From Janthinobacterium silvisoli (lineage in GTDB: Bacteria; Pseudomonadota; Gammaproteobacteria; Burkholderiales; Burkholderiaceae_D), in assembly GCF_014200725.1 (NCBI RefSeq), contig NZ_JACHCL010000003.1, positions 535,121-599,120 on the forward strand: DNA of 64,000 nucleotides, in the 5' to 3' direction. The notes under the pieces are model-generated. The model saw only the letters and a list, made by a program, of their open reading frames with translations. It did not search any database and had not been told where the DNA came from. Shown piece after piece: positions 57,398 to 64,000 of the stretch (position 1 is its first letter; each line of letters begins with the position of its first letter). Made by a program: the position numbers and the translations under genes.

Positions 57398-58468
57398 CTA
57401 TAACTGGTGAACTGCGCGCTTTTTGCGGCGCGCTGGCGGACTGGCAGAAACCAGCCGCAGCGGTGTAGCAAGGGCTGTTTCAGCAGCTTGCTCCCACACC
57501 ATTAATAATTGGCAGGCAACCGAGGCGGCAATCACGGCCGGCGCCTTGTTGCGGATACCAGGCATGCCGATAGGACACACCATGGCGGCGATACGTTCGG
57601 CGGGCACACCGCGCGTTTGCAAGCGGTGCTCAAACTGCTTGCGCTTGGTGTGCGAGCCGATCAAACCAAACCAGCCGCCATCCTCGCGTGCCATGATAGC
57701 TTCCGTCAAGCGCTGATCGAGCGCATGGCTATGCGTCATGACGAGAAAACTGCCACCAGGAGGCGCCATGGCCACGAATTCTTCCGGTATGTCCGTAGCG
57801 GCGATACGTACATTATCGGGCAGATGCGCGGGGAACATATCCTCGCGTTCATCGACCCAGGTGATATTACACGGCAGCTCGGCCAGCGCGCGCACGATGG
57901 CGGCGCCCACATGACCGGCGCCAAACAAGGTCAGATGGGCGCGTGGCGCCAGGCAAGGATCGATCAGCCAGCGCCGCCCGCTGCCATCTTGCGCCACATG
58001 CGTACCCCGCTCGCGTGAAAATGTGTCAGGTGCCTGCATCGGCATACCCGCCAGCAAGTTGGCCTGTGCATCGAACAGGGCCGGCACTGCCTCGCCATCG
58101 AGCGCCGTCACGCGCCAGCTGTCTTGCTGGCGGCGCTCGCGCAACATCTCCAGCACCTGTGCCAGACTTGTATCGACCGGTTCGAACGCAAGGTACACCA
58201 CGCCGCCGCAACACTGGCCCAGGCTGGGGCCCAAAGCAAAGCGTTCCAGGCGCGCAGTATTGACACCCGTCATCAGCATGGTCTTGGCAATTTCCACGGC
58301 ACGCAATTCCAGGTGGCCACCGCCTATGGTATCGACCTGGCCATCGAGACTGACGCGCATCTTCGCGCCCGCTTCGCGCGGCCCCGAACCTTCCACCAGG
58401 GCGACCGTTACCAGCACCGACGCCTGCGTGCCTTCGTCGTTCGCCAATGCTGTCAGCCAATCGCTCAT
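57398..58468 (-). CDS. xdhC: Xanthine dehydrogenase accessory protein XdhC
   Basis: A chaperone of 356 residues that binds the molybdenum cofactor, helps its sulphuration and inserts it into XdhB. Family features: VEGSGPREAGAKMRVS and DTIGGGHLELRAVEIA in the N-terminal part, GQCCGGVV with paired cysteines near residue 85, and a Rossmann-like C-terminal half (HLTLFGAGHVGAAIVRALAE, GLIGSHTKRKQF). Its ATG at 58468 shares one base with the xdhB stop (TGATG), so start choice is firm. guaD follows nine bases on. Confidence 0.95.
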   Translation of the reverse strand: MSDWLTALANDEGTQASVLVTVALVEGSGPREAGAKMRVSLDGQVDTIGGGHLELRAVEIAKTMLMTGVNTARLERFALGPSLGQCCGGVVYLAFEPVDTSLAQVLEMLRERRQQDSWRVTALDGEAVPALFDAQANLLAGMPMQAPDTFSRERGTHVAQDGSGRRWLIDPCLAPRAHLTLFGAGHVGAAIVRALAELPCNITWVDEREDMFPAHLPDNVRIAATDIPEEFVAMAPPGGSFLVMTHSHALDQRLTEAIMAREDGGWFGLIGSHTKRKQFEHRLQTRGVPAERIAAMVCPIGMPGIRNKAPAVIAASVACQLLMVWEQAAETALATPLRLVSASPPARRKKRAVHQL

Positions 58469-60822
58469 CACTGCTCCTGCACCAAAGCGCTGGCCACTTG
58501 CACGGCCATCACCGCCTTGAGGATTTCTTCGCTGGTGGCCGGCGCGTTCAACGGCGGTTGCACGCGATGGCCAGCCACGCTGGAAATAGCGTCGCGGATG
58601 GCAAAGAAGACGGAAAATGGCAACAGTAGCGGTGGCTCGCCCACAGCCTTGGAGCGGTGAATGCTGTCTTCCACATTGCGGTTGTGGAAAAGTTTCACGC
58701 GGAAGTCTTCCGGGCAATCGGAAACGCCGGGAATTTTATACGTCGATGGAGCATGCGTCATCAGCTTGCCTGCACCATTCCACCACAGCTGCTCCGTCGT
58801 CAGCCAGCCCATACCCTGGATAAACGCGCCTTCCACCTGGCCAATATCGATGGCAGGATTGAGCGACTGGCCGGCATCATACAAGGCGTCGGCGCGCAGC
58901 AGCTTCCATTCACCAGTCAGGGTATCGACCACCACTTCGGCCACCGCCGCGCCATAGGCGTAATACGAAAACGGGTGGCCCGTCATCGTCTTCGCATCCC
59001 AGTGCAAGCCGGGCGTGGCATAAAAACCGTCTGACCAAAGCTGCACGCGCGCCAGATAAGCCTTTTGTACCAGTTCTGCAAACGCCACCACGTGGCCATT
59101 TACATGCACGTGGTTATCGAAGAAGCGCACTAACGCGGCATCGCCGCCATATAGTTTGACCGCGTAATCGCCGAGCCGTTCACGGATCTGGCGCGCTGCA
59201 TCCTGCGCCGCCTTGCCGTTCAGGTCAGCGCCGGTCGAAGCGGCTGTGGCCGAGGTATTGGCCACCTTGCTGGTATCCGTGGCCGTGGCCCGCACATGAT
59301 TCAAATCAAGACCCAATTCATGCGCCACCACTTGCATGACCTTGGTATTGATGCCTTGCCCCATTTCCGTGCCGCCATGGTTAACCAGCACGGAACCATC
59401 CACATAAACATGCACCAGCGCACCAGCCTGGTTCAGATGGGTAACGTTGAAGGCGATGCCGAATTTCAGCGGTGTGAATGCCAGGCCTTTCTTCAGGACA
59501 GGACTGGCTTCGTTATAGGCATCGATGGCGACGCGGCGCGCGCGGTAATCGCTGCTCTCTTCCAGTTCAGCCACAATCTCGTGGATCACGTTATCGACGA
59601 TCTTCTGCCCGTAGGGCGTGACATTGCGCCCCTCCGTATCGTTGCGGCCATAAAAATTGAGCAGGCGGATATCGAGCGCATCGCGCTGCAAGTGGCGGGC
59701 GATTTCATCGATCACATACTCGATGGCAATCGCACCTTGCGGGCCGCCAAAACCACGAAAAGCCGTGTTCGACTGCGTGTTGGTCTTGCCGCAGGCAGCG
59801 CGAATGTCCACATCGGACAAATAATAGGTGTTATCGAAATGGCAGACGGCACGCGTAGCGACGGGGCCAGACAAATCGGCCGAGTAACCGGCGCGCGTGG
59901 TCATGTCGACCCTGGCGGCCAGAATTTTTCCGTCATCGTCGTAGCCCACTTCATACTCGTAATAAAAACAGTGGCGCTTGCCCGTCACCAGCATATCGTC
60001 GTCGCGGTCGGCACGCAGTTTGACGGGGCGTTTCAATTTCGCTGCCGCAATCGCGGACGCTGCAGCCCACAGGGCCGATTGCGATTCCTTGCCGCCAAAG
60101 CCGCCCCCCATGCGCCGGCATTCGACCGTGATGTTATGCGAGTGCACGCCCAGCGCATGCGCCACCACGTGTTGCATCTCGCTCGGGTGCTGGGTCGAAC
60201 ACAGCACCAGCATGCCCTGCGCCTCTTTTGGAATCGCGTAGGAAATCTGTCCTTCCAGATAAAACTGTTCCTGTCCACCGACATATAACTGGCCCTGGAC
60301 CACATGCTGCGCCTTCTCAAAGGCGGCCTGTGCATCGCCACGCGTCAAGCGCATCGGTGGCAACACATAAGACAAAGCCGCTTTCGCCGCTTGTGGCGTC
60401 ATGATGGCAGGCAATTCGTCATACGTGACTTGCGCCAGACGGGCGGCGCGGCGCGCATGGTCGTGCGTGTCGGCCACCACGATAAAGATGGGTTGGCCTA
60501 CATACTGCACCAGGCCAGGCGCCAGGATGGGATCATCGTGAATGATGGGGCCACAATCATTGGTGCCGGGAATATCTTGCGCCGTATAAACAGCAACGAC
60601 CCCGCGCGATGAACGTACAGCCGACAAGTCCATGGCCGTGATGCGTGCATGGGGCTTTTGTGAAAGGCCCAGTGCTGCATGTAAGCTTCCCTGCAACTCG
60701 GCAATATCATCCGTATACGTGGCCTGACCCAGCACATGCAGTTCGGCCGATTCATGCGGGCTGGGCTTGCCCACGGCGGCCCAGTTGGCAGCTTGTAATG
60801 GAGGCGTGGCAGGATGGTTCAT
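58468..60822 (-). CDS. xdhB: Xanthine dehydrogenase, molybdopterin-binding subunit
   Basis: A 784-residue large subunit that oxidises hypoxanthine and xanthine to urate. Molybdopterin motifs: CRRMGGGFGGKESQ, NTAFRGFGGPQGAIAIEYVI, GGTEMGQGINTKVMQVVA and SKAVGEPPLLLPFSVFFAI with the catalytic glutamate. ATG 60822 (MNHPATPPLQ) is the start because AGGAAG lies five bases upstream; an ATG at 60855 would be inside xdhA. It is between xdhA and xdhC in one operon. Confidence 0.96.
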   Translation of the reverse strand: MNHPATPPLQAANWAAVGKPSPHESAELHVLGQATYTDDIAELQGSLHAALGLSQKPHARITAMDLSAVRSSRGVVAVYTAQDIPGTNDCGPIIHDDPILAPGLVQYVGQPIFIVVADTHDHARRAARLAQVTYDELPAIMTPQAAKAALSYVLPPMRLTRGDAQAAFEKAQHVVQGQLYVGGQEQFYLEGQISYAIPKEAQGMLVLCSTQHPSEMQHVVAHALGVHSHNITVECRRMGGGFGGKESQSALWAAASAIAAAKLKRPVKLRADRDDDMLVTGKRHCFYYEYEVGYDDDGKILAARVDMTTRAGYSADLSGPVATRAVCHFDNTYYLSDVDIRAACGKTNTQSNTAFRGFGGPQGAIAIEYVIDEIARHLQRDALDIRLLNFYGRNDTEGRNVTPYGQKIVDNVIHEIVAELEESSDYRARRVAIDAYNEASPVLKKGLAFTPLKFGIAFNVTHLNQAGALVHVYVDGSVLVNHGGTEMGQGINTKVMQVVAHELGLDLNHVRATATDTSKVANTSATAASTGADLNGKAAQDAARQIRERLGDYAVKLYGGDAALVRFFDNHVHVNGHVVAFAELVQKAYLARVQLWSDGFYATPGLHWDAKTMTGHPFSYYAYGAAVAEVVVDTLTGEWKLLRADALYDAGQSLNPAIDIGQVEGAFIQGMGWLTTEQLWWNGAGKLMTHAPSTYKIPGVSDCPEDFRVKLFHNRNVEDSIHRSKAVGEPPLLLPFSVFFAIRDAISSVAGHRVQPPLNAPATSEEILKAVMAVQVASALVQEQ

Positions 60823-60832
60823 GCTCTTCCTC

Positions 60833-62299
60833 TCAGGCGCGGCAAGCGTAGGCATTGACGGCGCTAGATAACAGCGGCGTCTCGGGCCGCGTTTCCAGCC
60901 AGAAACGGCGCAACAGGTTTTGCGCCGTCGTCATGCGATAGGTATTCGAGGCACGCATGTCCGACAGCGGTGCGTAATCGTCGGCCAGCAAGCGCATGGC
61001 GATGACCAGGTTTTCTTCCGACCATACTTGTCCGCGCAAAAACGCTTCTGTTTGTACAGCACGCTGCGGCGTGGCCGCCATGCCGCCGAATGCGATGCGC
61101 GCATCGAGAATCTGCGCGCCATCGAGGCGCAAGGCAAACGCGGCGCAAACGGCCGAGATATCCTGATCGAAGCGTTTCGCCAGTTTATACGTGCGGAAAT
61201 GCACGTCGGCACGCGGCAAGGGAACATGCAGCGCTTCGACGAATTCACCGGGACGCAAATCTTTCTTTTGATAGCCCAGATAGAAATCTTCCAGCGGCAT
61301 GCTGCGCTGGCCATCAGCACCGCGCAGCACGATCTGCGTACCCAGCACGATCAGCCACGGCATCGAATCACCAATCGGCGAACCATTCGCCACATTGCCG
61401 CCCAGAGTACCCGCATTGCGGATGGGCAAAGAAGCAAAGCGCTGCCACAGCTCGGATAATTGCTCAGGATAATGCTGGCACAGGGCCGCATAAGCATCGT
61501 TCAGGCTGGCGCCAGCGCCTATCAACAATTGATCATCGACAATCGCAATGTTTTTCAAGGCGGCGACATTGCCGATATAAATGATGTCGCCCAGGTCGCG
61601 CATCTGCTTGGTCACCCACAGGCCCACATCGGTGGAACCAGCCAGCAGGCAGGCTTGCGGTTTGTCAGCGCGCAATTGCACCAACTCTTCAAGCGTGCGC
61701 GGCGCATGGAATTGCTGCCCGCCTGCAATATAAGTCAACAAGCTGTCGCGCTGCAGGGCTTGCAACTGCGCCGCCAATGCCGCCCGATCAAAGCTGACTA
61801 GCGGCAATTCGCCCATGCGTTTTGCCGCATCGATGATGGGACGGTAACCGGTGCAGCGGCACAAATTGCCCGATAAACTATCGTCTATTTCGCAGCGGGT
61901 CGGTGCCACGCCATGTTTGTTCAAATACATGCCCCATAGCGACATCACGAAACCGGGCGTGCAAAATCCGCACTGGGAACCGTGGCACTCCACCATCGCC
62001 TGCTGTACAGGGTGTAATGCGCCATCGGGCTGCTGCAAGTCTTCGACAGAAAACAGGGCCTTGCCATCGAGGGTGGGCGTTAGCTGGATGCAGGCATTGA
62101 CGGCCTTCATTTCCACCTGGCCATTAACCAGGCTGCCGACGACGACCATGCAAGCGCCGCAATCGCCTTCGGCGCAACCTTCCTTGGTGCCGGTGCAATG
62201 CAGATCCTCGCGCAGATGCTGCAAGACAGTCTGCGTGGGGGCGGTGTCGCGCACTTCTTGCACGGCGCCACGGTAATAAAAACGGATAGCTTCTGACAT
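60833..62299 (-). CDS. xdhA: Xanthine dehydrogenase, FeS/FAD subunit
   Basis: A 488-residue small subunit. Residues about 1-165 bind two 2Fe-2S clusters: CTGTKEGCAEGDCGACMVVV and QCGFCTPGFVMS with NLCRCTGYRPI. Residues about 190-480 are the FAD domain (LLAGSTDVGLWVTKQ; RNAGTLGGNVANGSPIGDSM). It passes electrons from XdhB to NAD. Start 62299 (MSEAIRFYYRG) fits the family; GAGGCC is near. It is the first gene of the xdh-guaD-ada run. Upstream at 62351 a CATATAGT element on the minus strand resembles one before puuE. Confidence 0.95.
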   Translation of the reverse strand: MSEAIRFYYRGAVQEVRDTAPTQTVLQHLREDLHCTGTKEGCAEGDCGACMVVVGSLVNGQVEMKAVNACIQLTPTLDGKALFSVEDLQQPDGALHPVQQAMVECHGSQCGFCTPGFVMSLWGMYLNKHGVAPTRCEIDDSLSGNLCRCTGYRPIIDAAKRMGELPLVSFDRAALAAQLQALQRDSLLTYIAGGQQFHAPRTLEELVQLRADKPQACLLAGSTDVGLWVTKQMRDLGDIIYIGNVAALKNIAIVDDQLLIGAGASLNDAYAALCQHYPEQLSELWQRFASLPIRNAGTLGGNVANGSPIGDSMPWLIVLGTQIVLRGADGQRSMPLEDFYLGYQKKDLRPGEFVEALHVPLPRADVHFRTYKLAKRFDQDISAVCAAFALRLDGAQILDARIAFGGMAATPQRAVQTEAFLRGQVWSEENLVIAMRLLADDYAPLSDMRASNTYRMTTAQNLLRRFWLETRPETPLLSSAVNAYACRA

Positions 62300-62408
62300 G
62301 CTGGCCTCGGTATGGTCCCAGTCTTGAAGATTAACACCCGCACATGGGGCAACTATATGCAAAGACTGATGTTACTTATCATACCAACTCAATAAAGCGA
62401 ATGTTTAG
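62300..62408 (-). promoter_or_regulatory. Upstream region of xdhA, TATAGT element
   Basis: In the 109-base gap after puuE, minus-strand TTTGCATATAGTTGCCCC lies at about 62346-62363. A near-copy, TTTCATATAGTTCCCACC, lies ahead of puuE at 63384-63401. TATAGT would serve as -10 in both. No good -35 is seen, so activation by a regulator is possible. Confidence 0.4.
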
Positions 62409-63365
62409 TCAAGATGATTCAAAGGGGTGGACCGCATGCCAGTGTTCTGCAATATCGATGCGGCGCGTGATCCACACCTGTTCATGTCCTTGCACATAAT
62501 CAAGAAAACGCGCCAGCGCCGCCGCCCGACCAGGCCGCCCGACCAGGCGGCAATGCAAGCCTACCGATAGCATTTTTGGCTGGTTCAGGCCGTTCGGATC
62601 GCCTTCGGCATATAGCACATCGAAAGCATCCTTCAGATAATCAAAGAACTGTGTGCCCGAATTAAAACCTTGCATGGCGGCAAAGCGCATATCGTTGGTG
62701 TCCAGGGTATAGGGCACGATCAATTGCGGCTGCACGGCAACAACACCGGCGGCATCCGTGTAGCGCACCTTTTCCCAGAAAGGCAGGTCGTCGCCATAAT
62801 AATCAGCGTCGTAGCGAAAACCGCCATGCTCGACCACCAGTTTGCGCGTATTTGGCGAATCGCGCCCGGTGTACCAGCCTTGCGGGGCAGAACCGGTCAA
62901 TTCGCGGATGATGTGCACGGCCTCGCGCATATGTTCGCGCTCGGTGGCTTCATCCATATTTTGATAGGAAATCCAGCGCAGGCCATGGCAGGCAATTTCA
63001 TGGCCCAGTTCCTGAAACGCCGCCACCGCTTCGGGGTTGCGTTTCAACGCCATCGAAACACCAAACACCGTCAGCGGCAAACGGCGCTCTTCGAACATGC
63101 GCAGCAAACGCCATAAACCGGTACGCGAACCATATTCATAAATGGATTCCATGCTCAGGTGGCGGGCAGGAAAAGCGGCGGCGCCTATCATTTCCGATAA
63201 AAACGTCTCGGAAGCCGGATCGCCATGCAGCACACTGTTTTCCGCCCCCTCTTCATAATTGAGGACAAATTGCAGTGCAATCCGGGCCTTGCCCGGCCAT
63301 TGCGGATGGACAGGCGTACGGCCATAGCCGATCAAGTCACGCGGATAATCGTCATAGCTGCTCAT
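62409..63365 (-). CDS. puuE: Allantoinase PuuE (polysaccharide deacetylase-like)
   Basis: A 318-residue allantoinase of the metal-independent polysaccharide deacetylase type; it opens allantoin to allantoate. Typical stretches: YDDYPRDLIGYGRTPVHPQW at the N terminus, FVLNYEEGAENSVLHGDPAS, LGHEIACHGLRWISYQNMDE and GFRYDADYYGDDLPFW. ATG 63365 follows AAGGCGAG; longer in-frame starts have no support. It links the UraD and AllC steps that are fused in one protein at 7986. It is divergent from uraH with a 118-base control region. Confidence 0.94.
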   Translation of the reverse strand: MSSYDDYPRDLIGYGRTPVHPQWPGKARIALQFVLNYEEGAENSVLHGDPASETFLSEMIGAAAFPARHLSMESIYEYGSRTGLWRLLRMFEERRLPLTVFGVSMALKRNPEAVAAFQELGHEIACHGLRWISYQNMDEATEREHMREAVHIIRELTGSAPQGWYTGRDSPNTRKLVVEHGGFRYDADYYGDDLPFWEKVRYTDAAGVVAVQPQLIVPYTLDTNDMRFAAMQGFNSGTQFFDYLKDAFDVLYAEGDPNGLNQPKMLSVGLHCRLVGRPGRAAALARFLDYVQGHEQVWITRRIDIAEHWHAVHPFESS

Positions 63366-63483
63366 GGGGTGCTCGCCTTGGTGGGAACTATATGAAATAT
63401 ATCCCCAATCATATCGCCGGGCACCGACAGCGGTATATGATTTGCACGATAAGCACATTCACCTTGAACATATAGGATAGCAA
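63366..63483. promoter_or_regulatory. puuE / uraH divergent region with inverted repeat
   Basis: A perfect 8-base inverted repeat AATCATAT (63407-63414) and ATATGATT (63435-63442), 20 bases apart, lies midway. TATAT-GAA-ATATA at 63391-63403 gives a second small dyad at the puuE TATAGT element. A regulator shared by both genes, perhaps a LysR protein, may bind here. Confidence 0.45.
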
Positions 63484-63837
63484 ATGGGAAAACTCAGCAC
63501 GCATGTACTCGATATCGCCCACGGCAGGCCCGGCGCCGGCGTCAAGGTGGCCCTGTTTTCCGTCGCGCCGGAAGGCAAAGTCTTGCTGAAGATGGATATG
63601 ACGAACAGCGACGGCCGTTGCAGCACGCCATTGCTGGAAGGAGACAGCATGAAAGCCGGCCAGTATGAACTGGTCTTCAACGCCGGCGACTACTTCGCCG
63701 CCCAAGGCGTCGAACTCCCCTCTCCCCGCTTCATCGACCTGGTCACCCTGTCCTTCGGCATCGCCCATACCGATGAAAATTACCACGTACCGCTGGTCGT
63801 ATCCCCTTGGTCGTATTCGACTTATAGAGGCAGTTAA
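63484..63837 (+). CDS. uraH: 5-hydroxyisourate hydrolase
   Basis: A 117-residue transthyretin-like hydrolase that converts 5-hydroxyisourate (from PuuD) to OHCU for UraD. Family hallmarks: LSTHVLDIAHGRPGAGVKVA at the N terminus, GRCSTPLL with the active-site arginine, and the C-terminal tetrapeptide YRGS. No signal peptide, so cytoplasmic. AGGATAG precedes the ATG. It is a single gene, divergent from puuE and followed by the third 27-base palindrome. Confidence 0.96.
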   Translation: MGKLSTHVLDIAHGRPGAGVKVALFSVAPEGKVLLKMDMTNSDGRCSTPLLEGDSMKAGQYELVFNAGDYFAAQGVELPSPRFIDLVTLSFGIAHTDENYHVPLVVSPWSYSTYRGS

Positions 63838-63842
63838 AATCT

Positions 63843-63869
63843 GGGGTCAGACCCGCCGGGTCTGACCCC
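63843..63869. repeat. 27-base palindromic repeat, copy 3
   Basis: GGGGTCAGACCC-GCC-GGGTCTGACCCC: perfect 12-base dyad, same arms as copy 1 (28791) with another three-base loop. It lies five bases after the uraH stop and could act as its transcript end, although no U-run follows. Confidence 0.9.
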
Positions 63870-63911
63870 AGCCCTTGCCGTAGGGGTTAATCCCAGCAAA
63901 ACCACCAGACG

Positions 63912-63945
63912 AAAAAAAACCCCACCGGATACCGGAGGGGTTTTT
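63912..63945 (-). terminator. rRNA operon terminator
   Basis: On the minus strand CCCC-T-CCGG-TAT-CCGG-T-GGGG is followed by eight T. The stem lies about 17 bases after the 3' end of the 5S rRNA and ends that operon. On the plus strand five T follow, so it may also stop reads from uraH. Confidence 0.92.
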
Positions 63946-63961
63946 CTCTACTACGAATAAC

Positions 63962-64000
63962 AAGCCTGACAATAACCTACTTTCACACTGGTTGCAGCAC
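63962..64000 (-). rRNA. rrf: 5S ribosomal RNA, 3' end (cut by window edge)
   Basis: On the minus strand the last bases match the 3' end of bacterial 5S rRNA: GTGTGAAAGTAGGTTATTG then TCAGGCTT, with the closing strand of the terminal helix (TGTCAGGC). The 5' part, and presumably the rest of an rRNA operon, lie beyond 64000. The exact 3' end may differ by one or two bases. Confidence 0.88.

Overview
The window looks like a chromosomal segment of a GC-rich betaproteobacterium, most likely an Oxalobacteraceae member (Janthinobacterium/Massilia/Duganella type). The grounds are the style of the gene products, a PEP-CTERM protein, an Oar-like TonB receptor, and the 3' end of a 5S rRNA gene at the right edge. 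The genus is an inference. Almost all of the 64 kb is one theme: taking up and completely degrading nucleic acids, nucleosides and bases.

Region by region. 1-6772 (minus strand) is a puuD-led run: urate hydroxylase, an unusual M20 protein, a LysR regulator, an EthD-like protein, an MHS-type MFS carrier, a DUF2848 protein and an amidase cut by the window edge. 6959-11028 (plus) has a LysR regulator, a fused UraD-AllC protein and a DUF445 protein. 11029-20830 (minus) is a full reductive pyrimidine operon: beta-alanine transaminase, malonate-semialdehyde dehydrogenase, PreT, PreA, an NCS1 carrier, dihydropyrimidinase and an N-carbamoyl-beta-alanine amidohydrolase. Divergent MocR and RutR-like regulators follow (21031-23205). 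23234-27131 is a small unrelated island: a PEP-CTERM protein, a small outer-membrane protein, a small membrane protein, a VOC protein and an M19 dipeptidase.

27144-35860 (minus) is a nucleoside operon: punA, deoB, deoC, an ALDH16-type aldehyde dehydrogenase, deoA, cdd and a tandem deaminase. 36174-44278 (plus) holds pseudouridine kinase (HTH fused) and psuG, a LysR regulator, and a nucleoside ABC importer (binding protein, ATPase, two permeases). 44327-46119 has a Nudix fusion protein and a divergent DeoR regulator. 46162-50200 (minus) encodes three exported enzymes: S1/P1 nuclease, a PLD-superfamily protein and a 5'-nucleotidase. 50307-53717 is a large TonB receptor. 54534-62299 (minus) is xdhA-xdhB-xdhC-guaD plus an exported adenosine deaminase. 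puuE and divergent uraH complete the urate/allantoin steps, followed by the rRNA terminator and 5S end.

Together these genes describe a route from extracellular nucleic acid (nuclease, nucleotidase, deaminase), through the envelope (TonB receptor, ABC importer), to phosphorolysis, pentose cleavage, and purine and pyrimidine ring opening. The ureidoglycolate step is not seen. The most notable non-coding signal is a promoter module about 70 bp long that occurs three times, upstream of punA, the nucleoside ABC operon and the TonB receptor. It combines a dyad ATTTAT-N11-ATAAAT centred near -65, a -35-like TTGTCA/TTGCTA, and an identical 12-base block holding the -10-like CATAGT. It suggests one LysR-type regulon joining outer-membrane uptake to nucleoside breakdown.
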